From: Promethearchaeota archaeon
GTDB lineage: Archaea > Asgardarchaeota > Lokiarchaeia > Sigyniarchaeales > SOKP01
Assembly: GCA_019058015.1 (NCBI GenBank)
Contig: JAHLWH010000030.1
Location: forward strand, 1-41,312
Length of the DNA stretch: 41,312 nucleotides
Direction: 5' to 3'
Part shown: one piece after another, positions 1-8,227 of the stretch
How the letters are laid out: every line of letters starts with the position of its first letter
Numbering within the stretch: the first letter of the stretch is position 1
Made by a program: the position numbers and the translations under genes
Notes under the pieces: model-generated
Seen by the model: only the letters and a program-made list of their open reading frames with translations
Database searches by the model: none
Told to the model about the DNA's origin: nothing

Positions 1-400
1 CTTTTCCTAAAATCAATTCTTTATCAGTTATCGGAAGTATTAAAAGGCTTTCAATTGTTTTTCGTTCCTTTTCTCCTGCAAAAGAATCAGATGCTATTAC
101 CATGGTCAATATCATGGGAGTGAATAAGAAAAGTGGTTTCATTATAAAGTTAATATTATAATAAATAATAATTTTTAAAACTTCATTTTCTTGGCCTTGA
201 AAGAAAGGAATTAAGTCTGCAAGACCTTCACCATTATTATATTCTTCTGGTGGGATGAATAAAGCTGTTCCAATAAGTAGAATTGGAAAGATTATTGAAA
301 AAAGTATTGGTAATATAATAATAGGCAATAAAATTTCCTTATTCTTATAGATTTCTTGCCAATCTTTTTTAAATATATAAAAAGAATTTTTTACTTTCAT
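1..400 (-). CDS. ABC-2 type transporter permease, N-terminal part (runs off left edge)
   Basis: The gene starts at the ATG on 398-400 and continues past position 1, so only the first 133 codons are present. The N terminus (MKVKNSFYIFKKDWQEIYKN) is the usual short cytoplasmic start of ABC-2 permeases. It is followed by a membrane segment at roughly residues 25-45 and a second hydrophobic segment at about 90-107. The motif after it, AGEKERKTIESLLILP near residues 112-127, is the conserved cytoplasmic coupling loop of the NatB/ABC-2 family. The start lies 2 bases after the stop of the ATPase gene, so the two should be co-transcribed and form one exporter at the cell membrane. The substrate cannot be told from this fragment. 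Confidence 0.85.
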   Translation of the reverse strand, partial: MKVKNSFYIFKKDWQEIYKNKEILLPIIILPILFSIIFPILLIGTALFIPPEEYNNGEGLADLIPFFQGQENEVLKIIIYYNINFIMKPLFLFTPMILTMVIASDSFAGEKERKTIESLLILPITDKELILGK

Positions 401-402
401 TA

Positions 403-1371
403 TTATTTCTCCCCTGATTGTTGATTGATTTTAGAATCTTCCATTAATTTTACATAAATATCTTCTAAACTATACTCAATAGGTTCAACTGATATTATTT
501 TTCCACCCAATTTTACAACTTTTTCGACAATAATCGGAGTAAATTCTTCAAGATCTTTTAAATGGATTCGAATACTTCCATTAATTGGAAAAATTTCTTT
601 AATAAAATCAAGTTTGGATAGTTGAGATATTATTTCATCTGATAATCTTTTTAATTTGATTTCTAAAATTCTAAATTCCCACAAATTTTTACTAATTTCA
701 TCTGATGTACCAATCCGTTTTATCCTACCTTTATCAATAATCCCCACTCTATCACAAACTTTTTGTACCTCTTCTAAATTATGAGAATTAATAAATATCG
801 TCCGATTTCTTGATTTTAATTTTATTATTAATTCTCTTACTTTTACAGCAGCAATTGGATCTAAACCAGCAGTAGGTTCATCAAAGAAAAGAATTTTAGG
901 TTCATGAATTAGAGTTCTAGCTAAAGCAAGTCTTTGTTTGAGTCCTTTTGACAATTCACCAGCATACATATCAATTCTATCTAACATCTCAAATTGCTCT
1001 AAGATATTTTCGATCCTTTCATTGAGATTTTGAATATTATAGAATTGTCCAAAGAATTCTAAATTCTGTTTAACAGTTAGATTTTCATAATTCCCATGAT
1101 TTTCTGTTAAAAATCCAATAATACTTCTTATATTTTCTTGATCTTCTAATATACTCATACCATTGAGAAATGCGTTTCCAAGAGTTGGTTTTAATAAACA
1201 GGCTAGCATTCTTATGGTTGTTGTTTTTCCCGCACCATTTGGTCCCAAAAAACCGAAAATTTCACCAGAATTTACTGAAAAATTGATATTATCAACAGCT
1301 AAAACTTCAGTTTTATCTTTTTTATTAATAAATTTTTTGCTTAGATTCTCAACTCGAATAATCTCGGTCAT
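403..1371 (-). CDS. ABC transporter ATP-binding protein (NatA/ABC-2 type)
   Basis: A 322-residue nucleotide-binding subunit that would power the adjacent ABC-2 permease. Walker A is GPNGAGKT at 43-50, the signature is LSKGLKQR at 140-147, Walker B is ILFFDEP at 160-166, the D-loop AGLDP follows, and the switch histidine is H197. The order and spacing are those of a full ABC ATPase. Residues after about 230 form the C-terminal extension common in drug and antibiotic exporters of this class. The usual Q-loop glutamine is not obvious: the segment reads IGFLTENHGNYENLTV, with TEN at the expected place. The ATG on 1369-1371 is well placed, with the ABC domain starting at once. Substrate unknown; export of a lipid, peptide or ion is equally possible. 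Confidence 0.93.
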   Translation of the reverse strand: MTEIIRVENLSKKFINKKDKTEVLAVDNINFSVNSGEIFGFLGPNGAGKTTTIRMLACLLKPTLGNAFLNGMSILEDQENIRSIIGFLTENHGNYENLTVKQNLEFFGQFYNIQNLNERIENILEQFEMLDRIDMYAGELSKGLKQRLALARTLIHEPKILFFDEPTAGLDPIAAVKVRELIIKLKSRNRTIFINSHNLEEVQKVCDRVGIIDKGRIKRIGTSDEISKNLWEFRILEIKLKRLSDEIISQLSKLDFIKEIFPINGSIRIHLKDLEEFTPIIVEKVVKLGGKIISVEPIEYSLEDIYVKLMEDSKINQQSGEK

Positions 1372-1502
1372 TAATTCATTTTCTCATAAGTATCATTTAT
1401 CTAAATCTTATTATACAGAAAGAGATTTAATTCTTTTCTATAAAAAATTAAAAAGAAAATAAGAGAAATTGTGCGAAATATTTATTCAATACTTCATGTC
1501 AA

Positions 1503-2588
1503 TTAGAACACAAACAAAATTATAGCGATAGCTGCAACACAACCTAGTAAGGATAAAGTAAATGTAAATAAGTGATTACCGACTCTAAAATAAATTCGAG
1601 AGATTTTTAAATCAACATCAATTGTGAAAATATTATTGTTTGTTTTTAAATGACCATATAGAATTAAAGGCGTTAAATATCGAACATAAAACCTGCTCCA
1701 AAACATTATTGAGAACATAGCTATAATAGAAAAGAAAGTAATTTCCAAGAGGTCGGCTTTTTTAACTCGAAATAGGAGATATAATAGGAAAATAACCGTA
1801 ATTGGAATTAATTTTATAAATATTGGAATCCCTTGAAATAGTGTTGTATTAACGCCGGAAAGCCAATTAATATAAAGAGATAAATAATTAGGTAAATATA
1901 AAATCGGACTGATTAAAAAGATAATAATTGGAATAACCAAATAGATCATAAATTTTTTGATCTCATCCCAATTTTTTTCGAATAAAAATTTTAAGAAGAA
2001 AAAGAGTGCTGCTGGTAAAGTAAACCATTTTGAACACATAGTTAATCCTGAAAAAAGATAAAATAATGATTTATTTTCATTTGGATAAAAATATAATGAT
2101 AACATTAGAAAGATATAAAAAAAACTATCTGTTATATGATAGCCACAATTAATTGGGCTGAAGACATTATTTAAAAGTACAAATGGATTAATTAAAAATA
2201 ACCCTAAAATAAGATTCCTCTTAGGAACTTCAAATTTTTTTAAAACAAAATAAAATGACAGAGATACTAATAGATCTAAGAGAAAAGCATAAAAAGCGAA
2301 TACTTCAACAGAATTAAATGAGATTAGCTTGAAAATAAGTATTATGTATAAAGTTAAAGGGGGATATTCTAAATCCCCGGCATCCCAAATCCATTCGCCC
2401 GTAAACATTGTATCTGTTGTGCGAAAATTTACTGCAACATCTCCCCAAGAAATTGTTGGATCCAAATGACTAAAATAGTAATAAATTATCATAAAAACTC
2501 TAATTGCAACTCCAGCAATGATCAGTAATAATTCGCTAATGAATGATGTTCTGATTTTCCAAAGTCCATTGAACTCTTTCTCAGACAT
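1503..2588 (-). CDS. GT-C type polytopic membrane glycosyltransferase
   Basis: A 361-residue protein that is hydrophobic over nearly its whole length, with about nine or ten membrane segments. After the first segment, the outward loop carries the acidic residues and the LEYPPLTLY motif typical of GT-C enzymes, which use lipid-phosphate sugars as donors (DUF2029/PIG-M/ALG-like groups). Further family-like signs are the run INPFVLLNNVFSPINCGYHI, where an exit-loop helix is expected, and CSKWFTLPAALFFFLKF in a later segment. It lies head to head with a dolichyl-phosphate glycosyltransferase-like gene, which could supply its donor. The acceptor cannot be predicted. The GT-C fold is likely; the exact family is not certain. 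Confidence 0.7.
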   Translation of the reverse strand: MSEKEFNGLWKIRTSFISELLLIIAGVAIRVFMIIYYYFSHLDPTISWGDVAVNFRTTDTMFTGEWIWDAGDLEYPPLTLYIILIFKLISFNSVEVFAFYAFLLDLLVSLSFYFVLKKFEVPKRNLILGLFLINPFVLLNNVFSPINCGYHITDSFFYIFLMLSLYFYPNENKSLFYLFSGLTMCSKWFTLPAALFFFLKFLFEKNWDEIKKFMIYLVIPIIIFLISPILYLPNYLSLYINWLSGVNTTLFQGIPIFIKLIPITVIFLLYLLFRVKKADLLEITFFSIIAMFSIMFWSRFYVRYLTPLILYGHLKTNNNIFTIDVDLKISRIYFRVGNHLFTFTLSLLGCVAAIAIILFVF

Positions 2589-2686
2589 AATCCTAATTAT
2601 TTTTTCTACTTTTTAAGATTTTTTAAAATTAAAAACTAATAAACTGTGTAAAAATGTTTTTAAGAGATTTAATTTACTTTTAATTG

Positions 2687-3400
2687 ATGGAAAATTTTAA
2701 GTTAAGCATTATAATACCTGCATATAATGAAGAAAAAAGGATCCCCCTCTTTTTAGAAAGTTTAATTAACTTTTCTCTCAAAAATCTTAGTAATTATGAA
2801 ATTTTAGTTGTTAATGATGGATCCACAGATAATACCAAAAAAGTTGTTGAAAAAATAAAAAAAAATTATGATCACGTTAAATTTATTAGTTATAAGAATA
2901 ATAAAGGAAAGGGACACGCTGTTCTTCTAGGAGTTTTAAAATCTACTGGGGATTTTGTTATATTCATAGATGCTGACGGTTCAATAGAACCTTATGAAAT
3001 TTTGAAAATGCTCAAGGTTTATAAAAAGTATGAATTTGATGTAATAATTGGATCGAGAAAATTAGAAGAATCGGAAATTACCCACTCGCAACCTTTTAGT
3101 AGAAGGATGTTTAGTAAAATTTTTAACTTATACTCAAATTTTTTTTTCAGATTAAAAATAAGCGATTTATTATGTGGATTTAAAGGATTTAAGAGAGAGG
3201 TTGCATTCCAAATTTTTAAAGATTTAAAAGCTTATAGATGGGAATTTGATGTGGAAATTCTTTATAGAATAAAACGAAGAGGATTCAAAGTTATAGAATT
3301 ACCCATTAAATGGAAACATGAAGAAGGGTCAAAAATTAAACCTCTTGATCCAATACTAATTTTTTTAAATATACTAAAACTGAGATTAAAATATATTTAA
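2687..3400 (+). CDS. GT2 family glycosyltransferase, dolichyl-phosphate sugar synthase-like
   Basis: A 237-residue GT-A enzyme expected to move a sugar from a nucleotide sugar to a polyprenyl phosphate at the inner face of the membrane. It shows SIIIPAYNEE at 7-16, VVNDGSTDNT at 41-50, a GKGHAVLLG nucleotide-binding loop at 74-82, and the metal site DADG at 95-98. GSRK, DLLCGFKGFKRE and the late RRGFKVIELPI segment are typical of the ALG5/DPM1 branch. It has no membrane helices, as in soluble DPM1-like forms. I chose the ATG at 2687; an in-frame TTG lies one codon upstream at 2684. Together with the divergent GT-C gene and the convergent AglD-like gene it forms a small lipid-linked glycan group. 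Confidence 0.85.
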   Translation: MENFKLSIIIPAYNEEKRIPLFLESLINFSLKNLSNYEILVVNDGSTDNTKKVVEKIKKNYDHVKFISYKNNKGKGHAVLLGVLKSTGDFVIFIDADGSIEPYEILKMLKVYKKYEFDVIIGSRKLEESEITHSQPFSRRMFSKIFNLYSNFFFRLKISDLLCGFKGFKREVAFQIFKDLKAYRWEFDVEILYRIKRRGFKVIELPIKWKHEEGSKIKPLDPILIFLNILKLRLKYI

Positions 3401-3419
3401 CTTTAGGATGTAAGTGTTT

Positions 3420-4454
3420 TCACACAATCTTTTCTAATTTTTTTTCCTGTTCATCTAAATGTTCTAGATCTATTCCTATAAATTTGAAATTGAAAGACAT
3501 AGTCGCAATTCCTCCATAAATAAAAACATAAACCATTCGAATAATATGATCTAAAATAAATATAGATAAAATTTCATTGTAAGGGATTGTTGGATAGAGT
3601 AAAGAAATAAGTATGGCACCAGCGATTTCTGATACACCCCAGCCTCCTGGTGTAATAGGGATTGTTTTTGTAAAGAAAGTAACCAACTGTGCCAACAATA
3701 TAATAAATATATTAATTTCATAACCGGCAAAAAAGAAAAAAATTACCAACGTGAGAGCTTCAAAAAGCCACGTAGGAAAGTTCAAAATTAAAACCCAAAT
3801 TAATTTTTTCTTATTTTCTCGAAAATCGTTTAATCCTTCAATCAAATTTTTAAGAAATCTTTCTATAAGATTTCTAAGTTTCTTGGAAATTTTCCCAATC
3901 AAGTTAAGAAACCATTCAGTCTTAAAGAAAAGAATTATCAATCCAATTAGCCCCCCTACCAAAATTAATGCCCCTATTAATAGAAAGAATTGTAAATTCA
4001 ACTGCGTAGTTCCCGTTATATTATTTAAGTATAAATATAGCAAGGCAATACAGCTTATGGAAAATAAAATAATTAAATCGATAAACCGTTCAATTGCAAC
4101 GGCACATATACTTTTACTCAAACGGATATTGGGATTTCTTTCATGAATAAATTCTATTTTCGCTAAGTCTCCAATTTTTGCAGGGGTTAATTCATTTGTA
4201 GCCCATCCCGCACCAATAGCACTATATATAGTTAAAAATGAGGGATTAAGATTGATTCCTTGAAATATTATTTTTAATTTATATGTTCGAAAAAAAAATG
4301 CAGCAGTATAAGTCATAATGAATAAAAGAATTCCTATAATAGAGATTCGACATAAATTTTCTAATATAGTATTATAATCAATAAAAATAATCATAAAAAC
4401 AATGAGAATAATAGTAAAAACTCCAAAAAGAATACGTCTTGTCCTCGTTTCCAT
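3420..4454 (-). CDS. Lysylphosphatidylglycerol synthase TM-region / AglD-like membrane protein (UPF0104)
   Basis: A 344-residue polytopic protein with about eight membrane helices. Family marks are FFRTYKLKIIF in the first cytoplasmic loop, NELTPAKIGDLAKIEFI near residues 93-109, AVAIERFIDLIIL near 122-134, and TPGGWGVSEIAGA near 272-284. These define the flippase-like domain found in bacterial MprF and in archaeal AglD, which is linked to S-layer N-glycosylation in Haloferax. Members are suggested to move lipids or lipid-linked sugars across the membrane, but the exact role is open. The neighbouring glycosyltransferases fit a glycan role. It starts at the ATG on 4452-4454. Its 3' end converges with the GT2 gene, leaving 19 bases between them. 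Confidence 0.85.
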   Translation of the reverse strand: METRTRRILFGVFTIILIVFMIIFIDYNTILENLCRISIIGILLFIMTYTAAFFFRTYKLKIIFQGINLNPSFLTIYSAIGAGWATNELTPAKIGDLAKIEFIHERNPNIRLSKSICAVAIERFIDLIILFSISCIALLYLYLNNITGTTQLNLQFFLLIGALILVGGLIGLIILFFKTEWFLNLIGKISKKLRNLIERFLKNLIEGLNDFRENKKKLIWVLILNFPTWLFEALTLVIFFFFAGYEINIFIILLAQLVTFFTKTIPITPGGWGVSEIAGAILISLLYPTIPYNEILSIFILDHIIRMVYVFIYGGIATMSFNFKFIGIDLEHLDEQEKKLEKIV

Positions 4455-4549
4455 TAGAATTAAAATTAAGAATATTAAATAAATTTATAGAATTTTTAGT
4501 GATAACATTTATTCACTATTACATCAGTTCATTTTAAAATATAATTTTT

Positions 4550-5161
4550 TTATAGGTCGGGAAGTATATTACTTATTACCCATACAACGATGATCAAAAT
4601 AATAAGAATAGGTATCATGAATATTAAAAATTGATAAGCTCCTTTTATAGTTGCCCTGCTAAATTCCCTCATTCCTTCTTTGAATTCTTGTTTTTGTTGT
4701 TCTCTCCATTTATCATAGTCCCCTTTAATTTTGTGCAATTGGTTTTCCCAATCAACCTTAGCCTTTTCTTGCTTATTCTTGAATTCTTCTTGCCAAGTTC
4801 CAATTTGTGTATCCCATTTATTTTTCAAATTTTTGAAAAATTGATTGAATTTATTTTTGTTTTCTTCAGATTCTTCTAAAAAAGACTTGGATTGCTCTTC
4901 CATAGATTTTTTTAAAACTCCAAATCCGTTTTGAATGCCAGAAATGAAATTATTCCATCCTTCATTAAAATTTTTTGAAATATCTACTTTCGTAAGGTCT
5001 CCCGATTTCGCATCTGCTTCTTGAGTTTTTTGTTTAACATCACTTGTTTCAATCTCTTCACTAATCTTCTTTATTTCAAAAAGATTATTAAAGTTTTCAG
5101 TAATTTTATCAAACTGTTCTTTTATCTTTTTATTTAATTCATCTAAATCTTGATTTTTCAT
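4550..5161 (-). CDS. Tail-anchored protein with 11-residue (hendecad) aromatic repeats
   Basis: I do not recognise a family. The 203-residue protein is highly charged and helical, and ends in one hydrophobic helix at about residues 177-199 with four residues after it, so it looks tail-anchored with most of the protein in the cytoplasm. Aromatic residues sit exactly 11 apart: F94, F105, W116, F127, W138, Y149 and F160, with L83 and F72 continuing the phase upstream. Eleven-residue repeats occur in right-handed coiled coils and in lipid-binding amphipathic helices such as apolipoproteins and synuclein. A membrane tether, a coat-like or lipid-binding protein, or a SNARE-like coiled coil are all possible, none shown. 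It is a single gene with its own flanking gaps. Confidence 0.75.
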   Translation of the reverse strand: MKNQDLDELNKKIKEQFDKITENFNNLFEIKKISEEIETSDVKQKTQEADAKSGDLTKVDISKNFNEGWNNFISGIQNGFGVLKKSMEEQSKSFLEESEENKNKFNQFFKNLKNKWDTQIGTWQEEFKNKQEKAKVDWENQLHKIKGDYDKWREQQKQEFKEGMREFSRATIKGAYQFLIFMIPILIILIIVVWVISNILPDL

Positions 5162-5319
5162 AAGAATAATTTAGATTTGCATATATTTAAAAATGCGCAC
5201 TTTCAAAAATAAGCATATTTTACTTATTTGTTTTTATTTTCATTTTCTTCACAGGACCATAAAGGATTTTCTATTTAAAAAAAAATTTATAACTTTACTC
5301 TTACTAAGAATAGCTAATT

Positions 5320-6693
5320 ATGGAATTTGTAACAATTAAAAATACTCCAATTTATAAGGCATTTTCTGAAGTCGGAAAAAAGATTTTCTTACCAAGAAGT
5401 ATTTTTTATTGGGCTGAAAGAGCAAAAAAAGAAGCAGAAATAAGTGGAACAATCGGAGCAGCATTTGGTTTTGAAAAAGATTTTATTGAGGCTGGAGGAG
5501 ATCGATGGGTTCCTTGTTATCTACAAAATATAAAACATTTTTTCAATACTGATATTACTAATGTCGTACTTTATGCTTCTATTGCTGGCTTAACTGATAG
5601 TAGAAAGAGATGGAAAGATTGGGTTATTAAGAAATCGCAATTAGATGATAACAAAAAAAAATCATTAAAAGATCTCGAAAAATATCTGACTTTAACACTA
5701 ATTACACCTGGGATTACTCATGGGATTTTTACATGTTGTAGCATGTTCTTAAATCAGAGTGAATATATCATTTTACCAAATAAACGTTGGGGAAATTATG
5801 ATAATATCGTAGAAAAAAACATTGGTGCAAAAATAAAATCTTTTAACTATTTCTCAGAAGATAGTATTGATTTAAAAAGCTTAGAAAAAGCAATGCAAGA
5901 TGTATTAAAAATACAAGATAAAATAATTTTAATTCTGAATATTCCAAACAATCCTACGGGATATATTCCGACAAGAAAGGAGGCTATTGATTTAATAAAT
6001 TTATTAAAGAATATGGTTGAACAAAATAAAAAACCGTTAGTAATTCTTTGCGATGATGCCTATGAAGGATATACTTTTGATATAGACGCCATAAAAACCT
6101 CATTATTTTATGATTTATTTCAATTGGACGAAAATATCATTCCAATCAAGTTAGACGGAATAACCAAAGAATTATTAATGTATGGAGGGAGAATAGGTGC
6201 TCTTACTATAGGAATACATAAAAATTGGATTAAAACTGATCTTGAATTAGAACAGTTAAAAGTTGAAATAGAAAATAAATTTTCAGGTTTTATAAGAAGC
6301 ACAATCTCAAATTCAAATATTTTATACCAAACTATTCTTAACTCTTTACTCTCAAGTCAGGAAATTGAAAAAACCCTACAGCACCGTAAAAAAGTAGAAA
6401 AAATGTTGGAAAAAAGGTATATTTTACTTAATCAAGAATTGAATACAATTAAAAGCAACGAAATTTCTATTGATCCTAATCGTGGTGGTTTCTTTCTATT
6501 TGTCAGTTTAAAGTCGATTAAAGCGACTGATTTTGCTGATTTGTTGCTAAAAAAATACAAAATTGGAGTAATTCCCATAGAAAAACCTCATGAAGGAATT
6601 AACGGCTTCAGAATTGCATATAGCTCAATAGATATTAAAAAAATTCCAGAATTTGTCTCAAGAATTAAAAAAGCTATAAGCGAATACGAATAA
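5320..6693 (+). CDS. Class I/II PLP-dependent aminotransferase
   Basis: A 457-residue fold-type I PLP enzyme that probably transfers an amino group between an amino acid and a 2-oxo acid in the cytoplasm. The substrate-loop motif NIPNNPTG is at 207-214, the cofactor-binding D245 and Y248 lie in CDDAYEG, and the Schiff-base lysine is K283 in GITKELLMYGGRIG. Near the C terminus, GFRIAYSS should hold the carboxylate-binding arginine. It is longer than the usual ~400 residues, with extra N-terminal sequence (LPRSIFYWAERAKKEAEISGTIGAAFG) like that of an uncharacterised aminotransferase subgroup. The substrate cannot be named. It stands alone between unrelated genes. Confidence 0.88.
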   Translation: MEFVTIKNTPIYKAFSEVGKKIFLPRSIFYWAERAKKEAEISGTIGAAFGFEKDFIEAGGDRWVPCYLQNIKHFFNTDITNVVLYASIAGLTDSRKRWKDWVIKKSQLDDNKKKSLKDLEKYLTLTLITPGITHGIFTCCSMFLNQSEYIILPNKRWGNYDNIVEKNIGAKIKSFNYFSEDSIDLKSLEKAMQDVLKIQDKIILILNIPNNPTGYIPTRKEAIDLINLLKNMVEQNKKPLVILCDDAYEGYTFDIDAIKTSLFYDLFQLDENIIPIKLDGITKELLMYGGRIGALTIGIHKNWIKTDLELEQLKVEIENKFSGFIRSTISNSNILYQTILNSLLSSQEIEKTLQHRKKVEKMLEKRYILLNQELNTIKSNEISIDPNRGGFFLFVSLKSIKATDFADLLLKKYKIGVIPIEKPHEGINGFRIAYSSIDIKKIPEFVSRIKKAISEYE

Positions 6694-6756
6694 GTCCTCG
6701 AGATCTGCTACAACCCAATTATCTTTTTAATTTTAATCGGATTTTTTTGATATAAA

Positions 6757-6766
6757 TTTATATATT
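6757..6766 (+). promoter_or_regulatory. Probable TATA element of the gelsolin gene
   Basis: The sequence TTTATATATT lies about 50 bases before the ATG at 6817. An archaeal TATA box here would place the transcript start near 6785-6795. Between that point and the start codon, GAGGT at 6803-6807 is a good ribosome binding site 9 bases before the ATG. In such AT-rich DNA the TATA call is weak on its own; the ribosome site strengthens it. Confidence 0.4.
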
Positions 6767-6816
6767 GAAAGAAACATAAGAAAAATATAAGTTAAAATTT
6801 GTGAGGTATTTTTTTT

Positions 6817-7764
6817 ATGAAAATCTTTATAGTTGCTAAGGGTGAATTAAAGGAAGTAAATAAGCCAATATTTTCCTCTGGAGATACTTATATTGTTGAT
6901 GATGAAAAAACCATTTATATATGGCTTGGTAAATATTGCTCGGTAGATGAAAAAACATTTGCGGCAATGAAAGCTAGAGAATTGGATGAGCAAAGAAGTG
7001 GTGCTGCAAAAATTATTACTCTTGATCAAGGTCAAGAAATAAAAGAGTTTTTACAACTTGTTGGAGGAATGAAAATCGTAGATAAAAATTTAGCAAAGAC
7101 TATGCTTATTGATGTAGACACTGGTGATTGGTCAGGTGCGGGAGAGCATGTAAACACACTCTATAGAGTCTCTTCTGAAGAGTTTGAAGATATAAATACC
7201 ATGAAATTTATCCAAGTACCCTTTAAAAAAGAAAGTTTAGATTCTGAAGATTGTTTTATTGCAGATTTAGGAGATAAAATTTATATTTGGCAAGGTGCGA
7301 ATTCTAATGTCAAAGAAAAAGTAAAAGGTGGACAATGGGCAAGAAGTTTTGACGCTGAACGAGCAGGATCACAAAATGAAGTTATTTTTGAAGAAGGTGA
7401 TGACTCAGAATTTATGAAAATTTTCGAAGAAAAAGTTGAGACCTCTGTTGATGAACATGTACAATTTTCTGCAGAATCTGCATTAGAGAAAGAAGAAGTC
7501 TCTGAACCGGTAAAAGAACCTGAGCCTGAAATGGTAATTATACCTATAAAAGAACCCCCTACCCCAACTACAATGGATTTGGATACTGGGATATTAACAG
7601 TAGGAAAACCCACTGGACGACGTAAATGCCCCAAATGTGGCGAGGAACTTAAGTATATGATTCATGAGACCATTGACAAAAACAACATCATAATGGATTA
7701 TCCAAGAGTATATGGCAAGAAATACAAATGTGGAAAGTGCGGAACGGAGTGGAGGGAGAAATAG
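6817..7764 (+). CDS. Two-domain gelsolin-like protein with C-terminal zinc ribbon
   Basis: A 315-residue protein with two gelsolin-type repeats. The first spans about 2-82 (DTYIVDDEKTIYIWLGKYCS at 23-42) and the second about 113-205 (DCFIADLGDKIYIWQGANS at 145-163). The D-x-(Y/F)-I...-I-(Y/W)-I-W-x-G core is the gelsolin/villin hallmark. A Pro/Glu-rich linker (about 206-260) leads to a zinc ribbon at 266-315 with CPKC (C271, C274) and CGKC (C305, C308). Two-domain gelsolins from Asgard archaea are known to bind and sever actin, so an actin-regulating role is likely here. The attached ribbon may bind nucleic acid or a partner. A promoter and GAGGT ribosome site support the ATG at 6817. Confidence 0.88.
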   Translation: MKIFIVAKGELKEVNKPIFSSGDTYIVDDEKTIYIWLGKYCSVDEKTFAAMKARELDEQRSGAAKIITLDQGQEIKEFLQLVGGMKIVDKNLAKTMLIDVDTGDWSGAGEHVNTLYRVSSEEFEDINTMKFIQVPFKKESLDSEDCFIADLGDKIYIWQGANSNVKEKVKGGQWARSFDAERAGSQNEVIFEEGDDSEFMKIFEEKVETSVDEHVQFSAESALEKEEVSEPVKEPEPEMVIIPIKEPPTPTTMDLDTGILTVGKPTGRRKCPKCGEELKYMIHETIDKNNIIMDYPRVYGKKYKCGKCGTEWREK

Positions 7765-7820
7765 CCTAAAGAAATAGTATTCCCTAATAAAATTATTCAT
7801 TTATTTTAAATTTCCTTTTA

Positions 7821-7828
7821 TTTTTTTT
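7821..7828 (+). terminator. Oligo-T stretch, possible terminator after the gelsolin gene
   Basis: A run of eight T on the coding strand about 55 bases past the stop of the gelsolin gene, within a longer T-rich patch (7800-7830). Archaeal polymerase commonly stops at such runs without a hairpin. This would separate the gelsolin gene from the zinc-ribbon gene that follows. Confidence 0.35.
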
Positions 7829-7921
7829 AATTCAGAAAAACGTTATTAATCCAAAAAGATTAATATGTAAACCAATATGATTTTGATATACAAATTGCAT
7901 GTTTATACAAAATAAAAAATA

Positions 7922-8179
7922 ATGAATATAATGTCTGAAGAAAATAAAGAACCAGAAAAAGAAACTGAACCAGAAACTACTCCTCCAAGCGAAGAGTTCT
8001 CAGATATATTAACCGTACCAAAACCTGAGGGACGCCGAAAATGCCCTAAATGTGGTGAGGTACTTAAACATATGATTCACGAGAGTGTCGATAAGGGAGT
8101 GATCGTTCTCGATTACCCTCGAATTTGGGGTAAGAAATACAAATGTGGAAAGTGTGGCTGTGAATGGCGCGAAAAGTAG
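7922..8179 (+). CDS. Small zinc-ribbon protein, paralogue of the gelsolin C-terminal domain
   Basis: An 85-residue protein. Its last ~50 residues closely match the C-terminal zinc ribbon of the upstream gelsolin protein: GRRKCPKCGE, MIHE, DYPR, GKKYKCGKCG and EWREK are shared. The N-terminal part is a Glu/Pro/Thr-rich tail, like a shortened version of the gelsolin linker. So the gene looks like a duplicated linker plus ribbon without the gelsolin domains. It may compete for, or share, the partner of the larger protein. The start is ambiguous: ATG at 7922 or ATG at 7931 (MSEENKEP). A TATA-like GTTTATAC at 7901-7908 is so close that the transcript may be leaderless or nearly so. Confidence 0.85.
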   Translation: MNIMSEENKEPEKETEPETTPPSEEFSDILTVPKPEGRRKCPKCGEVLKHMIHESVDKGVIVLDYPRIWGKKYKCGKCGCEWREK

Positions 8180-8227
8180 TAAATTTCTAAATCTTTTTTA
8201 TTCATTTTCTTTTTTAGCAAAAATCCT

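Noticed and set aside
1163..1462. Open frame on the plus strand opposite the ABC ATPase.
   Set aside because: It is the antisense shadow of the conserved Walker A region and has no family-like sequence.
4550..5161. Naming the tail-anchored protein as a SNARE.
   Set aside because: The repeat is 11-residue with aromatics, not the 7-residue layers with a central Arg/Gln that define SNARE motifs.
7281..7634. Minus-strand open frame opposite the gelsolin gene, Ser-rich.
   Set aside because: It is composed of reverse codons of the Glu-rich linker and gelsolin repeat; the plus-strand gene is clearly real.
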